NCBI RefSeq assembly: GCF_001649575.2 | Contig: NC_051436.1 | Coordinates: 14,016,347 to 14,080,346 of the forward strand | DNA from: Kryptolebias marmoratus | Lineage: Eukaryota; Chordata; Actinopteri; Cyprinodontiformes; Rivulidae | Direction: 5' to 3' | Length of the DNA: 64,000 bases | Part shown: positions 33,469-46,700 of the stretch, in pieces | Position numbering within the stretch: position 1 is the first letter of the stretch | Layout: each line of letters begins with the position of its first letter | The notes under the pieces: model-generated | What the model was told of the DNA's origin: nothing | The model's input: only the letters and a program-made list of their open reading frames with translations | Databases searched by the model: none | Program-made: the position numbers and the translations under genes

Positions 33469-34908
33469 TCCTGAATATGTTGTACATCAGTCAGCAGCAG
33501 TTAAAAACGTGTTAGTTTTCTGGTCGTTTGGACGTTTTAAGTGTCAAGATAAACAAATACTTGAAACACTTCGACATACTTTTTGTAAAGAACAATACGC
33601 AGTGAAAGTACAAAAAGAGATGTGAGACAGTAAAGGTGGACAGAAACATGCCTGTTCTGAGGAGTTGTCGCTTTCGTCGCTTGCAAATGACGTCATCGTC
33701 AGAACGAGGGGGGCTGAAAACATTAATTTATTTCATACTTGTTTAATCATTTATGTCGAATTACTTAATTACACATTTATTTGACTTATTTAGTATAAAT
33801 GTAGTGTTGTGATGGGTAAAATGTTATAACATTATGTCCATATCAGCGTCACTGAACTACAGTACAAGAAACTCTTTTTCAGTGGTGAGGGTTGTGTTTC
33901 CGCCAGTCAACCAGCAGAGGGCGGTGTTGGAGAGAATAAACAAAGGAAGAAATCCAATCAATTCAGCCAAAACCCAAACGAAACAAAATCAAATATAAAC
34001 TTCTAAAAACATATACACTAACCCTTCTAATACCAGTAACAAATAGCTTTATTTGATCAAAAATGATTTGTGAGTTATGGATTATTATTTTCATCAAACA
34101 AATGAAAAACTGGCAAAACGTATGATACTTAAAAGGGGCGATTTATTGTAAATTATGTACCAAATTAAAGAATGCAATATCATTCGAAAGTAACATGCTG
34201 AGACTTTAACAAATTTATCACTAAATAAATTTAACAATATTATGGTATTTAGGAGGGCTGAAATTTTACCAGGAAGCAAATATGTAGTTGGTTTTATATG
34301 CCTAATCACTCATTAACGCAAATAAATGCATACATTTTAAAATCATTCCTCTTTTCAATTCTATTTATTTACATTTTTATTTAAACTATCCAGTGTACAT
34401 TTTAGTAGTCCACTATAAAAACTGCACATTGGGGATACTTGTGTTATTTTCAGTATCAGTAAAGTAATGTAAAATGTAGCTTGTTTTAGCTTGGTCATTC
34501 CAACTTTTAGAAGCTGCATAAAACAACTTCATCATAGCTTTAAGTATTTTATTTTTAAATTAATAAAGTTATAATCTAATCATTACGCAGGTAGGAACTA
34601 TTTTTGATTCTCTTTTTGAGCAGGAAGGAAAAAATAGGCGCACTTGTACTTTTTTCTGGTTCGCTTTTCCAATGTCAAAATTAAACTTTCTGCTCGTTTA
34701 CTTTGTAACAACATTTATTTTAAACCCAAGTCAGTTTATAACTCGTTCCAACTGAGTTAAAGTGTGTATGTTTTAAGTATTGTCTCAGTTCTTGGTTAAA
34801 AACGACCGGATTTCACTGCTTTTGTTGTTAGCATGAGAGGCTAACATGCTACGAGGTGTCATCTCAACAACCAATGAGAGACGAAGAGGAGAGGCGCGTG
34901 ACCGAGAA
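33469..34908. other. trmt10b 5' region and intergenic DNA
   Basis: A possible upstream non-coding exon of trmt10b lies near 33645-33695 (minus), where ATGACGTCATTTGC and a CAG|gcatgt junction are seen; splicing it to the next exon gives no long frame, so it would be 5' UTR. ATGACGTCAT is a CRE-type word. Left of 34.9 kb the sequence is AT-rich without recognised features. Confidence 0.4.
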
Positions 34909-34920
34909 GCATTGTGGGTA
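34909..34920 (+). promoter_or_regulatory. ZNF143/Staf-type distal element of the U3 gene
   Basis: The reverse complement reads TACCCACAATGC, matching the core of the Staf/SBF site found in snRNA-type distal enhancers. It lies about 210-220 bases before the U3 start, the expected DSE distance. A CCAAT word is present at about 34871. Confidence 0.5.
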
Positions 34921-35067
34921 TTTGAAGTAAAAGTATAAATTAAAAATATATAAATCATATTAAAGTTAATACATGGTTTTAGTCTTATATTAAGTTTAGA
35001 TAGACTTCGTTTCATCGGTGTTATAGTATTTTTTTTAAATATAGGTTTTGTGGTCGCCTGTTGTCTG

Positions 35068-35084
35068 CACCATGATGCAGCTTG
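35068..35084 (+). promoter_or_regulatory. PSE-like element of the U3 gene
   Basis: CACCATGATGCAGCTTG begins 61 bases upstream of the U3 start. Its CACC-TGA opening and spacing fit the proximal sequence element recognised by SNAPc in pol II snRNA-type genes. The consensus is loose, so this rests mainly on position. Confidence 0.4.
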
Positions 35085-35128
35085 TCGGTACGGTCCTACT
35101 AGAAGTAGAGAATCGTATGGTTAGAGTT

Positions 35129-35344
35129 AGGACTATACTTTCAGGGATCATTTCTATAGATTCTAACTTGGGAAATGTGTTTCTAAAGTGTTTGGTCTCG
35201 CCAACCACGATGATGAGTCGGTGACTCTCTTCCCTGAGCGCGAAGCGAGCAGAGAGACTTGGATTAATCCTCATGCTCTCTGCCTTTGATGACCGTTCAG
35301 TGTCTCCTCTGGGGACAATGAGGGGAAGAGTGTGATCAGAGTGG
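35129..35344 (+). ncRNA. U3 small nucleolar RNA (C/D box)
   Basis: About 216 nt, against about 217 in human. U3 guides early 18S rRNA processing in the SSU processome of the nucleolus. The 5' end GACTATACTTTCAGG and the following GATCATTTCTATAG (GAC box and box A, pairing with 18S/ETS) are identical to vertebrate U3. Further along are box C' (CACGATGATGAG, about 35207), box B (CCTGAGCGCGAAG, about 35233), box C (TTGATGACCGTTC, about 35286) and the box D region at the end (CAGAGTGGT). The variable stem between B and C is still self-complementary ('gcagagaga'/'tctctgc'). DSE- and PSE-like sites sit upstream at canonical distances, so this may be a working copy. The box D word differs slightly from the human TCTGAGTGG. 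The 105-codon open frame on the opposite strand is an artefact. Confidence 0.9.
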
Positions 35345-36310
35345 TTTATCAATCATGTTCTATGACAATACTCCAAGAAAAGAATATCTGGCACGTGATC
35401 TCATGAAATTTAATTTATTACGTCATTTACAAAAGAATGTGTTAATATACACGTTAATGTTGTATGAGTCACCAACCACAAAAAAGCTAAAAAAAACACA
35501 TAGCTGCTGAATTTAATCATCACTTTATAAGTTATTTCGTGCAGGCTGTAATCAACCAACAATGATGCAACAATCATAAATAGGTTATCTTACAATTAGA
35601 GTGAAAGTGAGGGAGCCTTTGAAATACACAACCTGCACCGACATTAATGTATGTAGGTGTGGCACCCAGGGTCATTGAGCTATTTAAAGTCAAGTTTATT
35701 TTATTATCTGTGTTTTAGGTGTTTATGCTGTGTGGCACTGACTCACAATTCCTAGATGATTTTAGTCATTTCTGGTGTAATACCAATTGACGCCAAAAGA
35801 TGGCAGTGGTGGCGCGTGAGAGAGCTGTGCTGACATCAGCTGTGCAGTTGTCAGCGTCGCAACATGGCAGCCTCTACTAAGAATATGATTTCTGTTTTCC
35901 CCTGTTACACACCACTAAGTGTAACACATACACTACTAAACACCTTATACAAGAAAACTCTCTAAATACGTGTCCTTGATCATTTTTTAAAATAAGGATC
36001 TTGTTTTGCCTCGATATTCGAGACAAAGTCACTAACATTTGTGAGGTAAAACAAAGGTGTTTGTAGCTCGTTTTGAGTTGGTGTTTATGTGGAACAATGT
36101 GGGGAAGAAGTGAAACAATAACCACCAAAGTGCTGAAGTGAAACAAGTTTTTTTGTTTGTTTGTGAATGAATGACCAGAGAAATAAAGTTTAATCCTGAC
36201 ATGACAGATGAGCTGACAGCAATGATTGGGTCCAAGGGACCTTAAAAAGACAGACAAAGTGCCTTTTCCTCCCCATGGTGTTTCAGCTCACAGTACATGT
36301 TTTATGGGCG
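35345..36310. other. Intergenic, no gene seen
   Basis: AT-rich sequence after U3. A 3'-box-like 'gtttatcaatc' directly follows the RNA. The overlapping minus-strand frames at 35877-36257 have no domain. Confidence 0.35.
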
Positions 36311-36319
36311 CTGCCATGT

Positions 36320-36435
36320 TAGTTTGTGCCCCGCCGCCCAATAAGCGCATTGGTGAGCGGTGCCTTGCTCAGGGACACTGAAGGACCTGGGAATCAAACC
36401 CACAACCCTCCCCACTGGGCCTAGTTGTCCCAAGT
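36320..36435 (-). repeat. SINE-like repeat fragment
   Basis: Contains 'ttgctcagggacactgaagg' and 'gggaatcaaacccacaaccc', wording shared with the SINE-like repeats in this window. Orientation inferred. Confidence 0.4.
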
Positions 36436-36997
36436 GTTGATTGGTTGAGACGAAAGTAGAGATTACTGCCCTCTTAAACACCGTGTCAATGTTACTTACA
36501 CTGAATTAGGTGGTTATAGCTGTAGTAGCAGCTAGCTATAGCACGTCCGGTGCACCCCGCAGGAAGGCTATAGGATTTACCGCCAAAAATAGCTGCGCAA
36601 AACAGATGGTGGCGTAAAAGCCGACAGAACAGCGTTGATGCGGATCTTCCACTGGAGAAGAGCAATCTGCGACAGGTAAGATAAGAACTGCTCACAGTCT
36701 CTCCACAGAACCCCACTTTGACCTGGCCAAGAAGCGAGCTAGGCTGAGTTCCTGCCCGTGCTGGAGAAACCCTTGCCTCCCTCCTCCCGGAGAGGAGCAG
36801 GACAGCATCGGTGCGCTGAGCAGGACTCAGAGCTGCTGCTGCTGAGAGCCAGAGGCTGAGGAGGAGAGAGGAGGACCTGAGAGGCTCAGATGTGACAGAA
36901 GATGGCTGCTTTTTTAGAGATTTAGACTCGCTCCCTGTCTAAATGTACACCTGTCAGCCAAACCATGAGACTCAAATGATGCTTCATCTTTCTGTAG

Positions 36998-37064
36998 ATG
37001 GGAATTCATTCTCTAAGAGCAACTTGGAGGACTTTGACTCTGTTCGCAGCGTTCTCCTTTACAG
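36998..37064 (+). CDS. Candidate orphan signal-peptide exon (partial)
   Basis: A 67-base segment with acceptor ctttctgtag directly before an ATG and donor acag|gtcagt. It encodes 22 residues, opening MGIHSLRATWRTLTLF and ending AAFSFT, which look like a signal peptide with a short positive N-region and a hydrophobic core. It ends in phase 1, the phase usual after signal-peptide exons. Upstream, 36720-36900 is GC-richer with AGGAGAGAGGAGG runs, like a 5' UTR. I cannot identify the gene, and no continuing exon is visible before intu begins 0.7 kb later on the same strand. It may be a nested gene, an alternative first exon of something further away, or chance. Confidence 0.3.
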
Positions 37065-37654
37065 GTCAGTGGTTTGTTTACATTGACTTTGAATTAATGT
37101 CACTATTTCCTTAAACAAACATGGACTTGTGAGCTTTTGTTTGCCCAGAGGCACTGTGCCAAAACCATTCTGAATACCGAAGGGGATTTAAAAAAAAAAT
37201 AAATCAGTGAGGCGGTGGGACATATCAAGCTGCTGTTTTTTTATATATTGACTACTAAACTAAATACAACCGGTTTACCGACACAGTCAAGACTGGTTGT
37301 GTTTTGTAGGTAATATGTTTGCTAATTTTGCCTGTTTGCGGTGTTTAAGGAGCTCAGTCACGCTTCCCTACCATTGCTCGTGTCAGAGTGTGGTGTTGAA
37401 AGCACGCGCCTGTCACATTAACGCTCTTATTTTACCAAAATATAAACCAGTTAACACGAATTATTCATCCTCTGCAACTTAGTGTAACCGAAAACCTAGA
37501 AACAACAGTGCTTTTTTATACATTATGTTTCGTTTACAGAGCAGTTACTGAGAAAGCTTCTGCGTTGTTAGGGGCAACCGCGCCGTCTAGCGAATCAGAT
37601 TGTACGGTGTTGAGTCACGTGACCCTCCCGGAGCGCTAAGCTAGTGTTTTCAAC

Positions 37655-37702
37655 ATGGCGAAGCTACATCACTGCTCGTTTCAGCTAATAAAATACGAGT
37701 AA
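37655..37702 (+). other. Possible upstream ORF of intu
   Basis: A 16-codon ATG-to-TAA frame (MAKLHHCSFQLIKYE) in the probable intu 5' UTR, 67 bases before the intu ATG and in a fair start context (aacATGg). It could reduce intu translation if the transcript starts upstream. The transcript start is not known. Confidence 0.35.
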
Positions 37703-37768
37703 ATACCCGCTTTTATAGTTTATTTTTTAGTTTATTTGCGTGGGAAAGACGACGTTTTTGCAACCCTG

Positions 37769-40700
37769 ATGGCACACGCCCGCGTCTGTAAAGAAAACTC
37801 TGTTTCGAGGGAGCAGGAGACTGAAAATGATGCCGACGAGTCCACATCATCGAGTTTCAGCAGCTCGGAGTTCACAGAGTAAGACTGTCTGTCATTTGAG
37901 TTTGTAACAAAAACTTCATCAAAACTTCAGCTGTGGTGTGTGGCTGCAAAACAACCACATACAAAACAGAAACACCTGACTCGAAGCAGTGCTTGGAGCC
38001 AGTTTTGTATGAGAGGAATTGTTACTTTATTCGCGGCGTTTCCATCTCCTCCCATTTACTTTTTCACAACTTTAGGTAGTTTTTTTAACTTCATACTCTT
38101 ATTTACAGTACGATTACAGATGTCCTGTCAAAGGTGATTAAATCTGATAGGAGAGAGCCTAAAATGAAAAAGAAAAACAATTTCTTTATGAGCTTATTAA
38201 GACTGAAACTATTGAAAATGTTGACCTTTTCCATTTCAAACTTCCATATTTTAAAAGACTTACATTTCCTAATTTCTAAGTCAGTATTTGCATTTTACAT
38301 GATGTCCAAATACAAGTATTTCCCTGAAAGACCATAAAATAAAGCACAGACTGTCCACAAAAGTTGGATACTGGGTAGTGGCACTAATGTAAAGGTAATA
38401 AAAAGTAGGATATGATGATGCGTCTTAGAGTTTTCAGTCACAAGGAAACAAAGAAACAAGGTACTTATAAGTTAAACTCACTCCTTGATAGGGTTAGATT
38501 ACACACACACACACCTGGTGTGAGTCGCAGGGTCTCACTCTCTTGTTGCTCGTTTTTTTTATCACGTTCCAAAAAACTAGCAGAACAGATTGTCTCCTAA
38601 GAGCAGGAGACAACTTGGACGTCTGAAAGCTGTCCCAGTTCGGTTTGGAAACGTGAGACAACTTTGTGAGGGCTTGGCAACCCATAAAACCAAGTAGTGA
38701 CAGATTGGAGACAAAAAAAAAAAAAATCCATCAAATTGACTCATAATTAGGCCGCTTTGTGACTAAATTGCAACAAATGTTCAAGTCATTCACATAACTA
38801 TTGCGCAAATGTTGTAACTTCTTCGCAGTTATGCTCTTGCACAAACAAGTACCAATTTAGTGAGAGTCCAAGTGAAAATTAGCGTCATTTCTTGCAACTT
38901 TTGTGTTGCCAACAGTTGCAGCTCAGTGAGACGCAGGCTTAAAAGTTTTAAAACCTTTGTTAGCCTGGTTGCGAACACTATAAAACACCCTCAGCAGGGA
39001 GTGGAAGGAGGGGTAATTTGCATGTGAGTTCAGCTTGTTTAAACAGATCACGTCAGTACAGTTTTCACTTTTCGTTTCAAACTGAGGAAACTCCACAGGT
39101 GAGTAGCAAAACGCCTTCTAAAACTCTTAGAAGAAACATTTATCATTACGCATTAAACAGTTCTTACTAATGTTGGAAATGCGTCATACCCTCTTATATT
39201 AAAACACCTGTCTTATGTCTGGTTTTTTCGTAGTGACTTGGAGCCAGAATGGCTGGACGATATTCAGAAGAACGGTGAGCTTTTCTACCTGGAGCTGAGT
39301 GAGGGCGAAGAGGAGGCCGCTCTGGCCCAGGCCACTGCACATCAGTGTGTTTCCACCAATCATGTTCGCTTCAGTGAGAAGGAGGCAGAGATCATCACAG
39401 AGCAAAAGAACGCCAAGCGGCGTAGCTCACGGGCAAAGGGCGAGCCCGCTCTCAAGAGGCTCGCCCGGATCCTGAGGAGAAATCGCCACCCCTCCCAGCG
39501 CAAGAAAGGGAAGGATGGGAGTAAGGAGAACTCGGCGACATCGCCACCGGCTTCCATCCTGAAGAGCCAGCCAGGTCCCAGGCAGGGTGGGGCTGTTCGG
39601 CGTCAGCTGAAGGAGGTGTGTGTTTACCTCAACCCCAAACGGTTAGCGGCTTCGTCGGCCCCTCTGCGAGACAGTGGGGGGCTGCTGGAAGCACTGCTGG
39701 GGGTGGTGCATCGGCCTGCTCCGACCACAGGCCAGGGAGTCCCCGAAGAGGTCAGAGCGGAGGAAAGACTGACCGTTCATGGATTAATACCTAACAGTCC
39801 GGCCATAAAATGTGGTCAAATCTTAATAGGTAAGGTTATATTTCTGACATTACCGTCTCTGATAGATTGTCAACATGTTTTATGTCAGTTTTACGCTTAA
39901 ATACCTTCAGTGTTTTTGTTCTCTGCAACTTTGAGAGCTTCTAAAAAGCTAGTTCTCTTCAAAATAATGAAAATTGCTGCATGATTGTTGAAAGGAAAGA
40001 CAATTGTCCTGAACCGATCAGTTATCTCAGAATTAGTAGCTTGTGAATGGACAGAATTATAACTATATAGCATCTCTGACTATCTTTTATACCAAGGTCT
40101 TACCCATAAACGTCTTTGAGTTAAGGAGATATCCTAGCTGGTTGGAGCGTAGCTGTGTGGACAGTTATTTGCTTGACTTTAAGTTGATACAGCATGAATT
40201 GAGTCAACAGGCTTTAGAGGTTTATTCAGATTTAGAGAAACTATTTTTTCACCAGAGTTTCTTCTTTCAGGAACCTGAAGCCCACGACAAGGAAAAAATT
40301 ACAGCTAAAATGTTTTCTGCAACAGCTGCCTGCTAATATGCTAATAGTAATAAAGAGACAGACTTTTACAAAAAAAACATCAAAAGACTACTACTACTAC
40401 TACTACTAAATAACTACAAAATGAAATAGAGTGGCGGTACGACCTGGACTTTAACAACATCAAATCTTATTTTTATTAACAAGTTTAATATCTGATGGGA
40501 GTAAACTACCACAGATCACCCATAATCATCAATCCAGGACTTTGTCTTCTTTCATTTCCTGAAACAACACCTGGAGCTTAATGTGTTGAAATCACAGTAA
40601 TAAATGTTAATTAATACAAATCTGTAATAAAAGACAGTTTAGCAGCAAATGATTAAGCTTATATCATTTTTAGACCCTGCTGAGTTCATTATTGGGCAGT

Positions 40701-43700
40701 TTTTGAAAGCAAACCCTTTATGCCGCGCAGCAACATGCTCAAAGGATTAGAGTAGTTAAATACCTGAAATAGTTGTGTGATTGAGATGTTACTGCGCCTC
40801 TCTGCGCACAAGCAGGTGAAACACTTTAATGGGCCCTTAATGGATCCACACAGCTAAAATATGCAGCGGATATAAAACAGTGGTGTCCAGTCCTGGTCCT
40901 GGAGGGCCACTATCCTGCAGGTTTTAGATATTTCTCTGCTTTGATTCACCTGATTTAAGTAAATGAGTGATTGACAGGCTTCTGCAGAAGTTGAAGACCT
41001 GTTGAAGAGCAGAGAAACATCTAAAACATGCAGGATGGTGGTTCTCCAGGACCAGGATTGGACACCACTGATACAAAAAGTGAACACACTTCTGGTAAAT
41101 TGCCAGGTTTATCCATATTTACTGACATATATCCTGTGCAATTCACGGAAAAAAATAAAAAAGAGGCAATAAGCTGGTTGCATAAGTGTGCACACTCTTG
41201 GACTAATAAACTGTTGAAGCACCTTCTGATTTAATTACATGGTGTCTATCAAATTTAGGTCTAGACTCTGGCTGGGTTGGTGGATGTATGTTTAGGGTCA
41301 TTGTTGTTTTGAAAAATACAACTTCTCTTCGTCTTCAGCTTTCTAACATACAGCTGAATGTTTTGAGCCAAAATAGGCAGGAATTTGAAAGTGTTCCTCA
41401 TTCCACTCACCTTGACTAAAACCCCAGTTTCTGCTGAAGAAAGACAACCCCACGTTATGATACTGCCACCGCCGTGTTTCACTGTGGGGATGGCGTTCTT
41501 TCGGTGATGCACACTCTTGTTCCTGCACTAAACACACCTTTTGGAATTCTACCTGAAAGGTTTAATTTTCAATTCATTAGATCTAAACATATTTTCCCAC
41601 GTGCTTTTTGGAAACTTGTCGTTTTTTAAGCACCTATTTTCACTGTTGGCAAATTTTGCATGGACTCTTTAAAGCAGGTCAATGTTTGTTCTCGTCATTC
41701 TTCACTCAGGCGATGAGCTTGCAGCAGTGGACGACGTTGATGTGACCTCGGAGAACATTGAAAGGGTCCTTTCCTGCATCCCAGGACCGACACAGGTCAG
41801 TGCATGTGAAGTTACCAAGCTGAGACTCTGGGACAACTCGTGGCTCTTTTTCAAAGAATCCTGGACCATCTCAGCCTTGATTCAAATCCCCCCTTTTTTT
41901 TGACTTCAGCCAGGTTTAGACAGTGCTACCCTGAATCTTTTCCACGAAACCTTATTACCCTGAGCCATCAACATTTCTTTCAGCCTCAGGTTTGTTGTGT
42001 TTACACTAAGGTCTGAGGTTCAGGGTAGATCGAGCAAATTAGTGCCACCAATGTGTGTCGCCTCTCCTCAACACTGCCACACGGAGACAAAAAAAACAAA
42101 CAGTAAAATCCGACCAATAAAGGGAGAACCTCACATTGTTTAACAGGTATTACTTTTCAAAACACAAGTAGAATCGAAAAACAGGTTCACAGATGTTGCA
42201 CCTTAGAACGAAACTAGCACCGACTTAGCTGAGAGGCTAGGTGAGTGCTACTGTATTAGTTTTTTTGTCTGTTAGTAAAATATCTCATGAACCACTGAAA
42301 AAATTGTGAATGAAACTCTTAGAATGCAATCATTGGATGGACGTCTACAACTGATTAACTTGTGGAATTAACCTGTTCCGAAATGGTCGCCACGGCTAAC
42401 TGACCTTAGCAAACACAAACATGGCTTCAACTCAGTCAGTCCTACAGATATTGAGCTGGAATTCTGTGTGGTAGTAGCTGAGAGTCATCCCCAACACATC
42501 CTCTGAAAACTAACAGATTCTACAAGATCTTTGTTTTAGATTTTGACATATACAACTCCTTCAGGGAATACTTTTTTTCATTTATTTTGTATTTTCACAT
42601 TGGGAAGTACTATTATGTTATGTATAGCATCAGGTTTATGTCGAATTAATTGACACAAGCACTCCTTTTTTGTATTAATTACTTAATTAAAGAGAGATAC
42701 CTTTTTAGTTTGGAAGTTTTCTGGTCTTCACTTCTGGGAGGATTATTGTCTCTTTTTCTTATTGTACTGAACTTGAACCAAACCATGATCCAAAAACTAA
42801 GTTACACACTGAGCCGTGACTTATGTGCAATGTTACAGCAGAAATTAAATTACTTTTACACATTTTATGTCTTAGCTGCTAAAATCTGCACAGAAAGCAG
42901 AGGCGAGAGTAGAAAAACAGTAGAAAAACCTCAGTTACTGAGAAACCATTTTTCTGATTGTTGTCGTCTGTTGACTGCCTGTTCCTCAGTCAAGAATTCA
43001 CCCCAGAGAGCTAACCATCAAAAACCAGGAATTCACAAATGACAGAGTGTGTGCAGAGCTGACGGCAAACATGGCGGACAGCCTTCTGACAGTTTTTTTT
43101 TTTTGCCACAGGAACTTGTTGTGGGTCTGAAAGCTCAGCTGATTAGAAGATGTAGTTGGAAACTAAATTACATCGCAGGGGAAGATTTTATGGAAAAATA
43201 ACAAGGATCTCCGGGCAGAAGAATGACTTTAAGAACTTGGGGAGAAAAAAAAACGAGTTGCATTGCTGACAGAATGATTTTACCATGTGTGTGTGTGAGT
43301 GTGTGTGAGGTTTCTGTGTTTGATGTTGGATGAGTTGTTTCAGCGTGGCATCCGTCCCACAGAGAACGCAGAAGTATTTATTATGGTCGCAGAGACAAAT
43401 AATAGTATTAAAAGCCAGTCCACTAATGTCATTTATTAAGCCTAGTGTCTCCTGTGTGTGTGCGCGCGTGTGTGTGTGTGTGTGTGTGTTTGATTGAATG
43501 GTTGGTAAAATGACTGACATCAACAGGCTGGAATTTTAGTAAAAGCACACTCAAGTCTAACCACATCCTTACAGTTTGTAAAGAGAGAAAGTGCCTCAGT
43601 TTGCTCGTTTAGCCCCTTTACTCGGTTATTTCTCCACTCTGAACTTTGCCTGAAACGGGTTTTCTTTTCTATTTTCTTTTATTTGATGCACTCAAATCAA

Positions 43701-46700
43701 TATCTCCGTAGATTATTCCTAAATCCCCAAGAAGCTGAAGAGGCAGCCATGTTAAATGGATTTTACTGTACTAAGTTATTCCATCTGAGTCATCGGTTTA
43801 AAGGGGCTCATCTCGTGATGATTTGTGTTGCCCCGGTTCTTGTTTAATAATAGTGTTCCAGTAAAATTGGCGAAAATAGTCGGGCGCCCAGATGTAGGCG
43901 CCTGCTGGAGAGGCTGGTGGCCTGTGGTTAAAGCTGACAGGCTCTGGGAGTGATGGTTGGATTAGAAAAATACAGCTTTGCCAATTTTGACTTTGTAATA
44001 TGATCTTTTTTTAACATATTTGGTCAGCTCCAGATGGTTTAGGACTGAGAAAAAGACTTGGTTATTTTTTGTTTTTTTTTCATGGAACTGCTTGCAGCGC
44101 CTCTTTTATGTCTCTGACGAAACTTACAAACAATGCTCGGATTAAAGTTTCGGGCCCCAGGTCTCGGTCATTAAACGTGAAATTATCAGAGTAAAACAAC
44201 GCGAGGCTTTTATTCTTTGTTCTATGAACGCCGTGTTTCAGTCAAGTTTGGGTGTGACCGGGAGCAGAGGGTGGACGTCAGTCTGTAGCTGCGTCTTTAA
44301 GGAGCCCTGAAGCTGCGTCTCAGCAGAACCTCCACAGCTCTGCTGGCCCTTCTGCAGCTCAAACAAACATCTCAGTACGAAACACCACCTACAGCTAATG
44401 TATTTTACTTTGATGTGAAGTGTGTGCATGAGGATGTCTTTGAACAGTGACTGAGGAGAGACCCTCATTTATACAGTCCAGATTTCTCAACCGTCGCACA
44501 AGATTGTCGCATCACTGTCAAACAAGATTTACAAGATTTACATGGAGCGATGGTGGAGCGGCGGTCATAGGTGCCACAAATTTGCCGTATTGTTGTGCAA
44601 CATTTGCTTCGTGCATATGCTAACTCCCAGCACATTTTGTCCAAAATTTCACCCGGAGTTTGTGCAAATCTTTCATCAGTAAAAACTCAGTGTGATTCCA
44701 AGTAAAAATCTGTATATTTGCCTGAAATTTTGTGTCTCCAGTTATCCCCCATCAGTCGCAGCCCAGTGAGATAGGAGCTTATTGAGCACTAACTTCCAAG
44801 AGATGAATAAAACCTCCAAGAGCAACTAGTTGGCCTGCTGATGCAGTAATGTCACCCCTTCTGATAACTTTGTTCCTTTGTAATCTCCGGGCGTCCTCCC
44901 TCCCTCCTCCAGGTGAAGCTGACGCTGGAGACGCTGGCTCCAGTGGACAGGGACTTCTCGTTGGTCCAAAAGACGAAGACCTCCCCACCCGTCAGTCAGC
45001 TGGTGCGCCTGCTGTGGGGGGAGGACACGGCTGAGCTCCAGATGTCCATCGGAAACGTCCCTCATGTTGTCATGTACCTGTCGCTCAAACTGGACTCGGC
45101 TTCGCTGCAGGAGGAGGTCAGTTTGAGTCCGATCGCACGGATTTCATTAATGCAAAACCACAAGAAGAGCATGCGTTAAAGTTTGAAACTATTGAGCTTT
45201 TTTTTCTGTTTTGTTCAATATATTCTATACTTCCGACTTGTTCTGCAGTCCGATCAAAGAAAGCGATAAAACACCCGAGTAAGAATAGTTTTATTCAAAC
45301 TTTCTGCGTGTTTAAATGAAGAATATGAAGACAGTGTAGGAGAGTTTCCAGTGGCTGATGATGAGAGGAATGTCACTTATTAATATAAAAACATTAAGAG
45401 TTGAGTTTTGCTCCGTACGCCCCAACTTTATTACAAAACTGCTCTAAAAAAAAAAAAAAAATCAACATTTAAAGTGTGAGAAAAAAGCACCTATATTCAA
45501 CCAGTCCAGACTCTACCAGGATTGTTTCCTGTTGTTGGAAAAAAAACAAAAAAAAAAACAAACTGTAACCTGATTTGAGTTTAATAGATTTTCTGCAAAA
45601 AGTATTAGAGGTTTTTCAGTCGAAGCAGGTTTGATGTTTAAAAGTTAGAAACATTTATATAAAACACTGAAAAGATTTAAGCTTGCTGCGGTTACTGAGC
45701 GTGGATAAAAAAAAGACGTCCAACGTGCCAAATAATTAGGAAATAAATCACGTCTGCTGAACAAACGCAACATAAAGGCTGCTGTTTATCAAACCTTGGG
45801 AGATAAAATATTTCTCCACCTTTTTGAAAAGTCGATCGGTGGGAAAAACCGAGATCATTATTTTGCTGAGTACTCCATTACGACATCAGACTTTATTATC
45901 TGCGTTCTTAGAAAGTGTATCCGGGTCATTTAGAGTGAAGAATGAGAGGGGAAGGCCGAACCTTAAGAGTGAAAAGGTTTCTCTCTGAGTTTCCCTGATG
46001 GGAGTCTTTAGAAAAGCTTCTGTTCTGGACGGCTTCCAGCACCTCCGGAGGCTGCCAAGATTTAAAACAAAAAGTAATGGAAAGCTTCAGCCTAAGTTCT
46101 GCTTCTTACAGCAGCTGATCCATGATTGTAACATCGTGAACGCGCTGGTTTAGCCCTTTTTGCCTTTTTGACTGAAGTGTTAACAGCAGTTTTAATCAGA
46201 ATCCCATCCACGGCTCCGTTATGAATGTTGCTGTGAAAACCATCTGCGCCCATTTGCTGAAGGACGTTTTTCGTGGACAGCTGATTTCAGGTTGTACTTC
46301 ACTGTTCCGTGTATCTGCTTACCATATATTTTTATTTTATTTCCCCTGACCTAAACTTCAGTGGAAATGTAAAGTGTGGGGTTTTCTAGAGCCACATCAG
46401 CCAGCGGATAATTTCCTAAATGACAGTGCTGCGCAGAAACCCTCCAAACCTCCGACTTTGATTTCCCTGGCCGTTGATTGCAGGGTTGGAAGGAGGACGA
46501 GATGTTCAGCGGCCGTGGTGTTTTCTCGTGTCCGTTCTGTGACGGCTCGTGGATGTGGGCTTTTCAGAGCTCGCTCTCCCCCTCCCAGCAGCCTCCACGT
46601 GTTTAACCCCGGCCTCGGCTCTTTATTTGTGCTTTTTGTTCTCGTTGCCAAGGCCGTAATCAGGAAGTTCATTCAATGTTTTTAATCCCCTCACCCACGA

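Noticed and set aside
33645..33695. Possible first coding exon of trmt10b (ATGACGTCATTTGC...)
   Set aside because: Splicing it to the next exon gives a stop after a few codons, so it was treated as possible 5' UTR.
35035..35352. 105-codon minus-strand open frame
   Set aside because: It is the antisense of the U3 snoRNA gene and shows no protein domain.
35863..35964. ATG frame starting MAASTK near 'caacatggcagcc'
   Set aside because: Good start context, but only about 33 codons, no splice partner and no recognised domain.
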